DNA of 23,590 bases from Myxococcales bacterium (GTDB lineage Bacteria > Myxococcota_A > Polyangia > Polyangiales > Polyangiaceae). The notes below the pieces were generated by a model that had not been told where the DNA came from, made no database searches, and was given only the letters and a program-made list of their open reading frames with translations. The position numbers and the translations under genes were made by a program. The DNA is taken from NCBI GenBank assembly GCA_013298325.1, contig JAAFHJ010000018.1, positions 1 through 23,590 on the forward strand. Reading direction: 5' to 3'. How positions within the stretch are numbered: position 1 is the first letter of the stretch; the number at the start of each line of letters is the position of its first letter. Positions 1 to 6,923 of this stretch are shown here, one piece after another.

Positions 1-382
1 AATCGAGCTCCAGGTAGGCGGGCTCAATCTGCTCGACGGAGAGTCCCGGTGGGACCTTCACCAGGTTTGCGTCGAGGAGCACGCGCTTGGGCGTCCCCTG
101 GCGCAAGTCGACTTCGATCTTGCCGAGTTCATCGGCATGCACGTCATCGAGGACGATTTTCGGCCCCCGCACGGTGACGCGCACGCGTGGCGGCAGCGAC
201 GTCATGAGAATCTTTGCTCCCCCTTTCGGGGGCGGAAGCGCGTCGAGACGGACCTCGAGCGTGTGCTGGGTGTCCTGGCTGCCATGAACCATCGCGTAGA
301 GGACGATCGCGACGACCAGGCTGATCGCCTTGAGACCGACGTTTTCGGTGACGGCCCCACGAAAGAAGGCAAGCGCTTTCAC
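1..382 (-). CDS. cdaR: YbbR-domain protein (CdaR-like regulator of CdaA), 3' end outside the window
   Basis: This is the N-terminal 127 codons of a membrane-anchored YbbR-domain protein; the gene continues past the left edge. In families where it has been studied, CdaR binds and modulates the diadenylate cyclase CdaA at the membrane. Reading the minus strand from a GTG at 382-380 gives a short cytoplasmic start (VKALAFFRGAVTEN), one transmembrane segment at about residues 15-31 (VGLKAISLVVAIVLYAMV), then a periplasmic beta-rich part containing LEVRLDALPPP, RVRVTVRGPK and a V-P-P-G-L-S-V-E-Q-I-E-P turn, typical of a YbbR repeat. The GTG overlaps the cdaA TGA in a GTGA four-base overlap, so translation is probably coupled. 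The start choice rests on that overlap and on the correctly placed membrane anchor. In many bacteria glmM follows next, which would lie off the window. Symbol by context; family call fairly sure. Confidence 0.85.
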   Translation of the reverse strand, partial: MKALAFFRGAVTENVGLKAISLVVAIVLYAMVHGSQDTQHTLEVRLDALPPPKGGAKILMTSLPPRVRVTVRGPKIVLDDVHADELGKIEVDLRQGTPKRVLLDANLVKVPPGLSVEQIEPAYLELD

Positions 383-1620
383 GGCGTTCCTTTCGGTGTA
401 GACCGCACAGAAGTAGGCGGCGGCGAGTCGTCATCGCCGGCGTCGGGGAGCTGGGTCGTGGAGGCTTGTGCCATCGGTCGCGTGACCGGCTCCTCCTTCG
501 GTTTGTCGACCTTTGATTCGCGCGCTTCCAGGGCGCGGCGCGCCTCGGGGAGCGTCGCGGGGGGCGGTGTGTGGGCGCGCGCCAACGCCGGCGGCAGCAC
601 GGAAATTCGCCCGGAGCCGGTCTTCAACTCCCCGGATTCGCTCGTTGTTCGGCCAACGCCCGAGAGCGTCTTGAGGGCGGCCGGTGGGAGGGAACCGCGG
701 CTTGCCGTCGGGAGCGGTGTGGGCGCCGATGGCGCAAGAATCCGCGAATCGGGACGCCCATCCTTGCCGCGCTCTTTGGCAACGGCGGAGGTCATCTTGG
801 CTTCGTTCTTGCGGTCGGCGATCGGCTCTTTCGTCGCAATCCCAAACAAACCAAAGAGCGCCTGACGGAGCGAGGTGCCGTCGAGATTGGAAATAATATT
901 CCCCTGAAAGCAAACGGAGATCGTTCCGCGCTCTTCGGAGACGACAACAACGACCGCATCGGTCTCTTCGGTGATACCGACCGCCGATCGATGGCGCGTA
1001 CCGAGTGCCTTGTCGAAGTTTTTGGCCTCGGGCATCGGAAAGAATACACCGGCTTCCGCGATACGAAGGTTGCGGACGATCACCGCGCCATCGTGGAGCT
1101 TATTCACCCCTTCAGGCACGAAGAGAGAGACCAAAAGGTCGCGCTGGAGAGCGGCGTCGATCTCCGTCCCGGAGCTTGCGACGAACTCGTCAACGTTCGC
1201 GTTTTGTTCAAAAAGGATGCTGGCCCCCATGCGATGGCGCGCCAATTCGGTGGCGGCGGCGACGACTTCGTCAATCGCTTTGGCCTCTTTTTGGAGGCGG
1301 GCCCCCGGCAAGAAGTTCGGCGCGCCGACGCGAATGAGTGCCCGGCGAATGTCGTTTTGAAAGACGACGACGACAACGAGCGCAATCGCAGAAAGAACGC
1401 CACTCAGGAGATTGAAAAGCGTGACGAGCCCTACCCGTTGCGCGACGAGATAGACGGCAAAAATGATGCCGAGTCCGCTCGCCATTTGCATCGCGCGCGT
1501 GCCGCGAACGACGAGTAAAACGCGGTAGACGGCCCACGCCACGATAAACAAATCGGCCAGATCGATGACGACCTGAAGCAGCGGACGGCGGGCGAAGAGA
1601 TGAAAGAATCCGTCGAGCAC
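379..1620 (-). CDS. cdaA: Membrane diadenylate cyclase CdaA (c-di-AMP synthase) with long C-terminal tail
   Basis: CdaA condenses two ATP into c-di-AMP, a second messenger for potassium, osmotic and envelope homeostasis. The 413-residue product has three N-terminal transmembrane segments (about 15-40, 45-63, 66-88), a short coiled linker and a DAC (DisA_N) domain at about 95-265. The catalytic signatures are both present: L-H-D-G-A at 175-179 and G-T-R-H-R-S at 207-212, followed by the usual E-E-T-D-A strand. Family members end near 275 residues; here about 145 further residues rich in Pro, Ser, Thr, Ala and charged residues follow (270-413), with no recognisable domain. That tail is unusual and probably disordered. 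The GTG start overlaps the folP stop by one base (TAGTG) and the stop overlaps ybbR, so all three genes form one operon. The enzyme call is secure; the role of the tail is unknown. Confidence 0.95.
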   Translation of the reverse strand: MLDGFFHLFARRPLLQVVIDLADLFIVAWAVYRVLLVVRGTRAMQMASGLGIIFAVYLVAQRVGLVTLFNLLSGVLSAIALVVVVVFQNDIRRALIRVGAPNFLPGARLQKEAKAIDEVVAAATELARHRMGASILFEQNANVDEFVASSGTEIDAALQRDLLVSLFVPEGVNKLHDGAVIVRNLRIAEAGVFFPMPEAKNFDKALGTRHRSAVGITEETDAVVVVVSEERGTISVCFQGNIISNLDGTSLRQALFGLFGIATKEPIADRKNEAKMTSAVAKERGKDGRPDSRILAPSAPTPLPTASRGSLPPAALKTLSGVGRTTSESGELKTGSGRISVLPPALARAHTPPPATLPEARRALEARESKVDKPKEEPVTRPMAQASTTQLPDAGDDDSPPPTSVRSTPKGTP

Positions 1621-2474
1621 TAGGCGGCCCTCCCGCCCCGGAGGAGCTTCGCAAATGCGAGCGCACGGACGGTATCGCCGACGTCATGGACGCGGACGTA
1701 GGAGACGCCAGCCGCTTGCGCGTGGAGGGCGACGGCGAGGGAGGCCCCGAGACGCTCCGACGGCGGCTCCCCGTGGAGGGAAAGCACCGATTTTCGGCTC
1801 GCTCCGACGTAGGTTGCAAACGGGGACGCGGCAACGAATCGCGGCAATTCACGAAGAATTGCAAGACTATGCGCGCTGCTCTTGTCGAAGCCGATCCCCG
1901 GGTCGAGGATGATTTTTTCCGGCGCGACCCCCGCCGCGCACGCGCGGTCGGCGGCTTCTAGCAGTTCGCCAAGGACCTCATCGACGACCGCGCGGTAGCT
2001 CGCCTCCGGCACGTCCCCGAAGCCGCGGAGCTGACTCTGCCCGCCTCGTGCGTGGGAGAGCACAAAGAAGGCGCCGTGGGCGGCAACTACGGCGGCAAGG
2101 TGCGGGTCGTCGCCGAGGCAGGATACGTCATTGATCATGGTCGCGCCCGCACGCAGCGCCGCGTCTGCAACGGCGGCGCTGGTCGTGTCGACGGAGACGG
2201 GGCCGACGGCCGCGAGGGCAGAAACGAGAGGAAGTACGCGCGAGATCTGCGCGTCGGCGGATACCCGTGGCGCGCCAGGCCGCGTCGACTCTCCGCCAAT
2301 ATCTACCCACGCCGCGCCCGCTTCAAATGCAGCAACTCCGCGAGCACGCCGCGTCTCAAGCGAGCTTTCTGCGCCATCAAAGAAGCTATCGGGGGTCGCG
2401 TTGAGGATCGCCACCACCGCGGTTCCGGGCGGCGGAGCGGCCGTCGAGGGCGGAGAAAGTTGGACGGCGACCAC
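1620..2474 (-). CDS. folP: Dihydropteroate synthase
   Basis: FolP joins 4-aminobenzoate to 6-hydroxymethyl-7,8-dihydropterin diphosphate in folate synthesis (cytoplasm). The 284-residue TIM-barrel protein shows the expected loops in order: I-L-N-A-T-P-D-S-F (residues 23-31), D-I-G-G-E-S-T-R-P-G (about 58-67), V-S-V-D-T-T, I-N-D-V, D-P-G-I-G-F, G-A-S-R-K-S (pterin and phosphate site) and R-V-H-D-V near the end. The loop that usually reads M-H-x-R-G is S-H-A-R-G-G here, a mild divergence. I chose the GTG at 2474-2472 because AGGGG at 2487-2483 sits eight bases upstream, the protein then has normal length, and a strong sigma-54-type element lies just before it. The open frame extends to 3020, but that part runs antisense through the acyl-CoA dehydrogenase gene and lacks family similarity. 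It is the first gene of folP-cdaA-ybbR, an arrangement common in proteobacteria. Confidence 0.94.
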   Translation of the reverse strand: MVAVQLSPPSTAAPPPGTAVVAILNATPDSFFDGAESSLETRRARGVAAFEAGAAWVDIGGESTRPGAPRVSADAQISRVLPLVSALAAVGPVSVDTTSAAVADAALRAGATMINDVSCLGDDPHLAAVVAAHGAFFVLSHARGGQSQLRGFGDVPEASYRAVVDEVLGELLEAADRACAAGVAPEKIILDPGIGFDKSSAHSLAILRELPRFVAASPFATYVGASRKSVLSLHGEPPSERLGASLAVALHAQAAGVSYVRVHDVGDTVRALAFAKLLRGGRAA

Positions 2475-2506
2475 GGAAGCGGCCCCTAGCAGACGGCGGG
2501 ATTTTG

Positions 2507-2523
2507 GGCAAGCTTCGTGCCAA
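2507..2523 (-). promoter_or_regulatory. Candidate sigma-54 (-24/-12) promoter of folP-cdaA-ybbR
   Basis: On the minus strand the bases read TTGGCACGAAGCTTGCC. Against the RpoN consensus YTGGCACGr-N3-TTGCW, only the last position differs (C instead of A/T). GG lies at 2521-2520 and GC at 2509-2508, exactly ten bases apart. The predicted transcription start is near 2496, giving a leader of about 22 bases that holds the AGGGG ribosome site. The core is partly palindromic, so a weaker GG-N10-GC also reads toward the acyl-CoA dehydrogenase on the plus strand. No enhancer-binding site was identified. The rest of the 204-base divergent region shows no clear sigma-70 boxes. Match to consensus is directly seen; function is inference. 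Confidence 0.5.
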
Positions 2524-2678
2524 CGACGGGAGGGCGAGCTAGTCGTCGAGAATCGTTGTGCTAATCTCGGAGGGATTCGACGCGAATCCGCGCACGGCCG
2601 GCGCGAGGCGGCCGCCCCACCGAAGGGCGGCGCAACGAGACCGCGAGCGCCACGCGAGGTGTGGTAGCGGTCCGTCGA

Positions 2679-4391
2679 ATGAGCGAGACGAGCTTCGTCA
2701 AATCCCTCTTCTTCGGCGCGATCGAGGGGCAGGCGCTCTTCCCCTACCCGCTCCCCGGACTCCCCGAGCGCCAGGCGCTGACCCCCCTCCTCGACGGGCT
2801 CCGGCGGGCCGGCGACAAATACGTCGACTCCGCACGCATCGACCGAGACGGAACGATCCCGGAGGGGGTGCTTGCGGCGTTCGCCAAGACGGGAATTCTT
2901 GGGATGAGCGCCCCAAAACGCCTTGGCGGCCTCGGCCTCTCGCTGACGTCGGCGGCCCGCGCGGTGGAGGAGCTCGCGGCGATCGACGGATCGCTCGCGA
3001 CCTTCGTCGGCGCCCATCACTCACTCGCCCTTCGAAGCATCCTCTTGTTCGGCACCGATGCCCAGAAAGAGAAGTTCATTCCGCGGCTTGCACGCGGCGA
3101 AGCCTATGGTGCCTTCGCGCTGACCGAGACCGGAGCCGGCAGCGACGCCGGCGCGCTCGCGACTTTCGCCGAACCGACGACCGGCGGCTACCGCCTTCGC
3201 GGTGAAAAAGTCTGGGTGACGAACGGAGCCGAAGCCTCTATTTTTGTAGTATTTGCAAGGACTTCCGCCCCCGAACAGGGAAAGAAGCCGCGCATCACCG
3301 CGATGATCGTCGAACGGGGGCCGGGCGTCTCCGTCGTCGACACGGCGCACACCCTTGGCGTCCGCGGCACTTCGACGACGCGAGTGATCTTTGACGACGT
3401 CTTCGTCCCCGATGAACACGCCCTCGGCGAGCGCGGTCGCGGGTTCAAGGTCGCCATGGGGACTCTCGCCGAGGCCCGTCTACCGCTCGCCGCCGGCTGC
3501 CTGGGCCTCGGCAAGAAGGTGACGAAACTCACCACGCAACGCGCCGTCGAACGCCGCGCATTTGGAAGGCATATCGGCGACTTCGGCCTTGTCAAAGACA
3601 TGGTCGCTGAGAACCTCGCCGAACTCTACGGCCTCGAAAGCGCCACCTATCTAGGCACCGGCCTCTACGACGCAGGCCCCTGGGACACGACCCTTGAGAG
3701 CGCCTGTTCGAAGGTCCTCGGTTCAGAAATCGCCTGCCGAACGACCGAGCGCGCGCTCCGGATCGCTGGCGGTACCGGGTTCTCCGACGAGCTCCCCTTC
3801 GAACGATTGTTCCGCGACGCGCGCGCCAACCTCACCTTCGAAGGCACCAATGAGATTCTCCGCTGTTTCATCGCATTGAGTGGGATGGCAGGGCCGGCTC
3901 GCGAACTTTCGGACGTCGCGCGCGCCATGCGAGAACCGGTAAAAGGGTTCGGACTTCTTTCCGATTTCGCCCGCCGAAAGGCCAAGACCGCCTTCGGACG
4001 TGAGCGCCTCCTCGGCGTCCATCCGGCCCTCGCCGCGGAAGCGGCGATCTTCGAAGAGTACGTCGTTGAATTGGCGAAGTACGTCGACAAGATGCTCCGC
4101 AAACACGAAAACAACATTGCAGAAATGCAGTTCGCCCAGAAACGCGTGAGTGGGATTGTGATGGAGCTGTACGCCATCGGCGCCTGCCTCGCACGAACGA
4201 CCCGCGCCATGCAGGAACGGGGCGAAGAGGGGGCTCGCCGCGAGTACGACCTGTGTGCGCTCTTTGTCGGCACCGCCGCGAAGCGCCTCCGAGACTACGT
4301 AGAGGCGTGCGAGAAAAACGACGATCCACTCCGCAAGGCGGTGGCTCAGAAGGCCTATTTGGACGGGGGCTACCCGCTCGACATCTTCTAA
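2679..4391 (+). CDS. Acyl-CoA dehydrogenase, VLCAD/ACAD9-like
   Basis: This is an FAD-dependent acyl-CoA dehydrogenase that introduces the alpha,beta double bond in fatty acyl-CoA beta-oxidation. The 570-residue protein has the N-terminal helical domain, the first signature L-T-E-T-G-A-G-S-D at about 148-156, the W-V-T-N-G-A segment at about 179-184, a beta domain, and the C-terminal helical domain with R-A-F-G-R at about 293-297. The catalytic base is expected at Glu388 in F-E-G-T-N-E-I-L, the position used by very-long-chain enzymes. A further roughly 170 residues follow, the extra helical tail that distinguishes VLCAD/ACAD9-type dimers from short and medium chain tetramers. ATG at 2679 was preferred over the in-frame GTG at 2661, because the latter abuts a GAGG with almost no spacing; neither site is strong. 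It is divergent from folP and appears monocistronic. Chain-length preference is inferred only. Confidence 0.9.
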   Translation: MSETSFVKSLFFGAIEGQALFPYPLPGLPERQALTPLLDGLRRAGDKYVDSARIDRDGTIPEGVLAAFAKTGILGMSAPKRLGGLGLSLTSAARAVEELAAIDGSLATFVGAHHSLALRSILLFGTDAQKEKFIPRLARGEAYGAFALTETGAGSDAGALATFAEPTTGGYRLRGEKVWVTNGAEASIFVVFARTSAPEQGKKPRITAMIVERGPGVSVVDTAHTLGVRGTSTTRVIFDDVFVPDEHALGERGRGFKVAMGTLAEARLPLAAGCLGLGKKVTKLTTQRAVERRAFGRHIGDFGLVKDMVAENLAELYGLESATYLGTGLYDAGPWDTTLESACSKVLGSEIACRTTERALRIAGGTGFSDELPFERLFRDARANLTFEGTNEILRCFIALSGMAGPARELSDVARAMREPVKGFGLLSDFARRKAKTAFGRERLLGVHPALAAEAAIFEEYVVELAKYVDKMLRKHENNIAEMQFAQKRVSGIVMELYAIGACLARTTRAMQERGEEGARREYDLCALFVGTAAKRLRDYVEACEKNDDPLRKAVAQKAYLDGGYPLDIF

Positions 4392-4418
4392 GATTCCCCT
4401 GTTTTAGGGCGAATCTTA
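4389..4418 (+). terminator. Stem-loop overlapping the stop codon of the acyl-CoA dehydrogenase gene
   Basis: A 12-bp stem with one bulged base: TAAGATTCCCCT at 4389-4400 pairs with AGGGCGAATCTTA at 4406-4418 across a GTTTT loop. The left arm contains the TAA stop itself. No U-tract follows, so it may be a 3'-end stabiliser or a terminator needing a factor rather than a classical rho-independent terminator. Confidence 0.5.
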
Positions 4419-4444
4419 CCAGTTCGACGCGCGCCCCTCCCTCG

Positions 4445-4457
4445 GGCACTGAGTGCC
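4445..4457. promoter_or_regulatory. Perfect 13-base dyad, candidate operator, in the 4392-4650 intergenic region
   Basis: GGCACT-G-AGTGCC is a perfect inverted repeat about 195 bases upstream of the first lipoprotein start. It could be an operator for the lipoprotein gene or chance. Apart from this, the stem-loop at 4389-4418 and a C7 run at 4626-4632 near the lipoprotein start, the 259-base gap shows no convincing -35/-10 pair and no small gene. Confidence 0.25.
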
Positions 4458-4650
4458 GACCTTTGTCCGCCTACGGAGAGCGGCTCCGTCAGGATGCACG
4501 GCCGTTCATTTTCGGGTGCGCGTGGGGAATCGTCCCGTGTCAGATTCAGCGGTCGTCCCCGACGCCCCGCGCACGTGCCACCTCCACGGCATACACGACG
4601 GTTCGTCGGGCCCTTCCTCCGCCCACCCCCCCTTTGACGAAAGCGAACCT

Positions 4651-6825
4651 ATGACCGCCCCCGCCCGCCTGCCCTCGTTTTGGCGCTCTCGACGCTTGGA
4701 AACGTTCGCACCGGCGCTCGCGGCCCTCTTCGGAGCCAGCGCACTCGTGGTCGCCTGCTCGTCCGGCGACGGAGAAACCCCGGCCAGTGACGCAGGCGCG
4801 GACACCGCAGTTCCGACACCAGACGCCGGGACACCGGTCGTCGATGCCGGCCCCGCTGACACCGGCCCCGTCGGGTGCGGCGTCGGATTCGCAGCGAAAT
4901 GTAGCGTGGGCGAGATCTGTGGGAAAGATGCAGACTGCACAAGCAGCAACTGCGTCGGCTCGGTCTGCAAGAGTCCATCCTGCACCGATGCGAAGCGAGA
5001 CGGGGACGAAGTCGGCATCGATTGCGGCGGCACCTGCGCGCAAAAGTGCGACGGCGAGGCCTGCGCCATCGACGGCGACTGCAAGAGCCGCATTTGTTTG
5101 GACCTCGTCTGCAAGCCATCGGGCACGAAGACCTGCGGCGTCGGAGCGGCGGTCGCATGCACAAATGGCGCTCTTTGCGAGCAGGACAAGGACTGCGCAT
5201 CGCTCTATTGCTCGGGGAACATTTGCGCCGCCCCCGATGCCGCGTCCCACCAGGACGGCCGCGCCAATGCCGGCGAAACCGGTATCGATTGCGGCGGCGT
5301 CGTCAAAGCGACGGCCCCCTGCGCGGGCGGCCAGGCATGCAACGATTCGACCGATTGTATGGGCGCCTGCAACGCCAACAAGACTTGCAACGCTCCGGGC
5401 CCGAACGACGGCAAAAAGAACAACGGCGAGACCGATATCGACTGCGGCGGACCGAACGCCCCGAAATGCGCGCCAGGGAAGACCTGCCTGGCCGCCACCG
5501 ATTGCTTCGGAAGCTACTGCCCCGCGGGCGGAAAATGCGTCGCCCCGACGCATAGCGATGGCGTCAAGAACGCTGGCGAATCGGACGTCGACTGCGGCGG
5601 TGCAGCCCTCGTCGAGGGGCCGATCAACCTGCCGGCGGCGGCGAAATGCGCATTGAAGAAGGCGTGCGCCGTCGATAGCGATTGCACGAGCACCGTATGC
5701 AATGCAGCGACCAAGACCTGCGTTCAGGCCCGGTCCTGCAGCGCGGGGACCGCCGGTGTGACGACGTGCGGTCAGAAGGAGGTCGGCGACGCAAACAGAG
5801 TTCACGACAGCTGCTGCACGTCCCTCCCGCTGCCGACACGCAACACAAAACGCCTGGATAAATACGAGATTACCGCCGGCCGATTCCGGAATTTTATTGC
5901 GTCCAACGGGCCGAACGTAAAGCAGTTCGTGCAGAACTACATCGCCGCCAACCCGGCTTCCCAGCTCAAGGCGTTTACGGCGATCAACCCGGGGGTCGTC
6001 GACCTGTATCCGACGACCGACGCAACGAATGTTCCCGTGAACCTCGTCGCCCAGATGGGGGCAATCACCATGGACAACTACGACGGCATTCGTGGTTGTT
6101 ACAATTGGTACGATGTCAACAATCCGGACAATGGCGCCTACGGCCACGCCGCCTACTGGCAGCCGGCCGCCTCCCTCGCCGGCTACGGCGTTCCGCCGCG
6201 GGTCATGCCGAAGGACGACCTCGACGCGAAGTCGCTCAATTGCGTAACCCCCATGATGCTGGCGGCATTTTGCGCCTGGGACGGCGGTGAACTCGCGACC
6301 CTCGCCGACTTCCAAGACGCCTGGGGCGCGACGACGTTCCCCTGGGGCAATGCCGACATTCAGCGCCCGAACTACAACTGGTGCAACTCGGATGCCGGAG
6401 AACGCCTGGGCGGATTTAACTGCGGAGCTGGCATCTTCTACGAATATCCGATCGTCAATCGCGCCCGTGACGTCGCCGGGCGCTTCGCCGCCCCGGGGCG
6501 CTTCCCCCTCGACTTGAGCACCAACAAAGTCAATGGCGAAGGTTGGTACGACCTCTACGGAAATCTCGCCGAGTACACCGGTGACTTCTCGGCCTCGGCA
6601 AATGTCTTCTGCGACTACAGCGCCGGCCCCGGCGCCGGTCCGACGGCGTGCGCGCGAGGCAACCAAAACGGGAATCTCGGGACGCTTCGCCTATCCAACG
6701 TCCCCAAGTCGGGAATCATTGGCGTAAGCTTCGAAGGCCATCAGTATGGCCGCGGCACGACCGGCGGCTTCGCGGCGACCTTCCAGTACGGGAAGTTCGG
6801 CGGGCGCTGCGTGCGCCCCCTCTGA
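4651..6825 (+). CDS. Secreted lipoprotein with Cys-rich DCGG modules and non-catalytic SUMF1/FGE-like domain (paralog 1)
   Basis: The 724-residue product is probably exported and lipid-anchored at the cell surface. The signal peptide runs to the lipobox L-V-V-A-C with Cys36; the preceding basic and hydrophobic segment decides the ATG at 4651 over the longer open frame from 4453. A 40-residue Asp/Ala/Pro linker follows, then a Cys-rich region (76-390) of disulfide-type modules with DCGG at about 124, 213, 264 and 314, each preceded by a D-G-x-x-N-x-G-E-T/S-like stretch. From about 398 (R-L-D-K-Y-E-I-T-A-G-R-F) to the end lies a formylglycine-generating-enzyme/SUMF1-like domain with A-F-C-A-W-D-G-G, W-G-A-T-x-x-P-W-G and a terminal G-R-C-V-R-P. 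The FGE active-site motif G-G-S-x-x-C-H-x-x-Y-C is replaced by G-V-S-F-E-G-H-Q-Y-G, so oxidase chemistry is not expected. Ligand binding or structural use of the lectin-like fold is plausible; function unknown. Confidence 0.88.
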   Translation: MTAPARLPSFWRSRRLETFAPALAALFGASALVVACSSGDGETPASDAGADTAVPTPDAGTPVVDAGPADTGPVGCGVGFAAKCSVGEICGKDADCTSSNCVGSVCKSPSCTDAKRDGDEVGIDCGGTCAQKCDGEACAIDGDCKSRICLDLVCKPSGTKTCGVGAAVACTNGALCEQDKDCASLYCSGNICAAPDAASHQDGRANAGETGIDCGGVVKATAPCAGGQACNDSTDCMGACNANKTCNAPGPNDGKKNNGETDIDCGGPNAPKCAPGKTCLAATDCFGSYCPAGGKCVAPTHSDGVKNAGESDVDCGGAALVEGPINLPAAAKCALKKACAVDSDCTSTVCNAATKTCVQARSCSAGTAGVTTCGQKEVGDANRVHDSCCTSLPLPTRNTKRLDKYEITAGRFRNFIASNGPNVKQFVQNYIAANPASQLKAFTAINPGVVDLYPTTDATNVPVNLVAQMGAITMDNYDGIRGCYNWYDVNNPDNGAYGHAAYWQPAASLAGYGVPPRVMPKDDLDAKSLNCVTPMMLAAFCAWDGGELATLADFQDAWGATTFPWGNADIQRPNYNWCNSDAGERLGGFNCGAGIFYEYPIVNRARDVAGRFAAPGRFPLDLSTNKVNGEGWYDLYGNLAEYTGDFSASANVFCDYSAGPGAGPTACARGNQNGNLGTLRLSNVPKSGIIGVSFEGHQYGRGTTGGFAATFQYGKFGGRCVRPL

Positions 6826-6923
6826 CTTCTCGAAGGCGCTGCCGCTTCAAATGCTCTTCTTGCGGCACGCAACGTAACATCGTCTCGCACTCATTCCGCT
6901 CGCCCTGCCCGAGGTAACGAACT

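Noticed and set aside
2475..3020. N-terminal extension of folP
   Set aside because: It would run antisense inside the acyl-CoA dehydrogenase gene; dihydropteroate synthase length and the AGGGG-GTG at 2474 argue for the shorter protein.
4453..4650. 66-codon N-terminal extension of paralog 1
   Set aside because: It would bury the lipoprotein signal peptide far from the N-terminus; the ATG at 4651 directly precedes it.
4876..5740. CRISPR-like or satellite repeats in the Cys-rich region
   Set aside because: The repetition is at the protein-module level with variable spacing and codons; there are no identical direct repeats with unique spacers.
4546..6666. 706-codon antisense open frame on the minus strand through paralog 1
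   Set aside because: It mirrors the Cys/Asp/Gly-rich codon pattern of the real gene, has no signal, motif or ribosome site, and shows the Arg/Val/Ala-Gly-rich composition of a GC-driven shadow frame.
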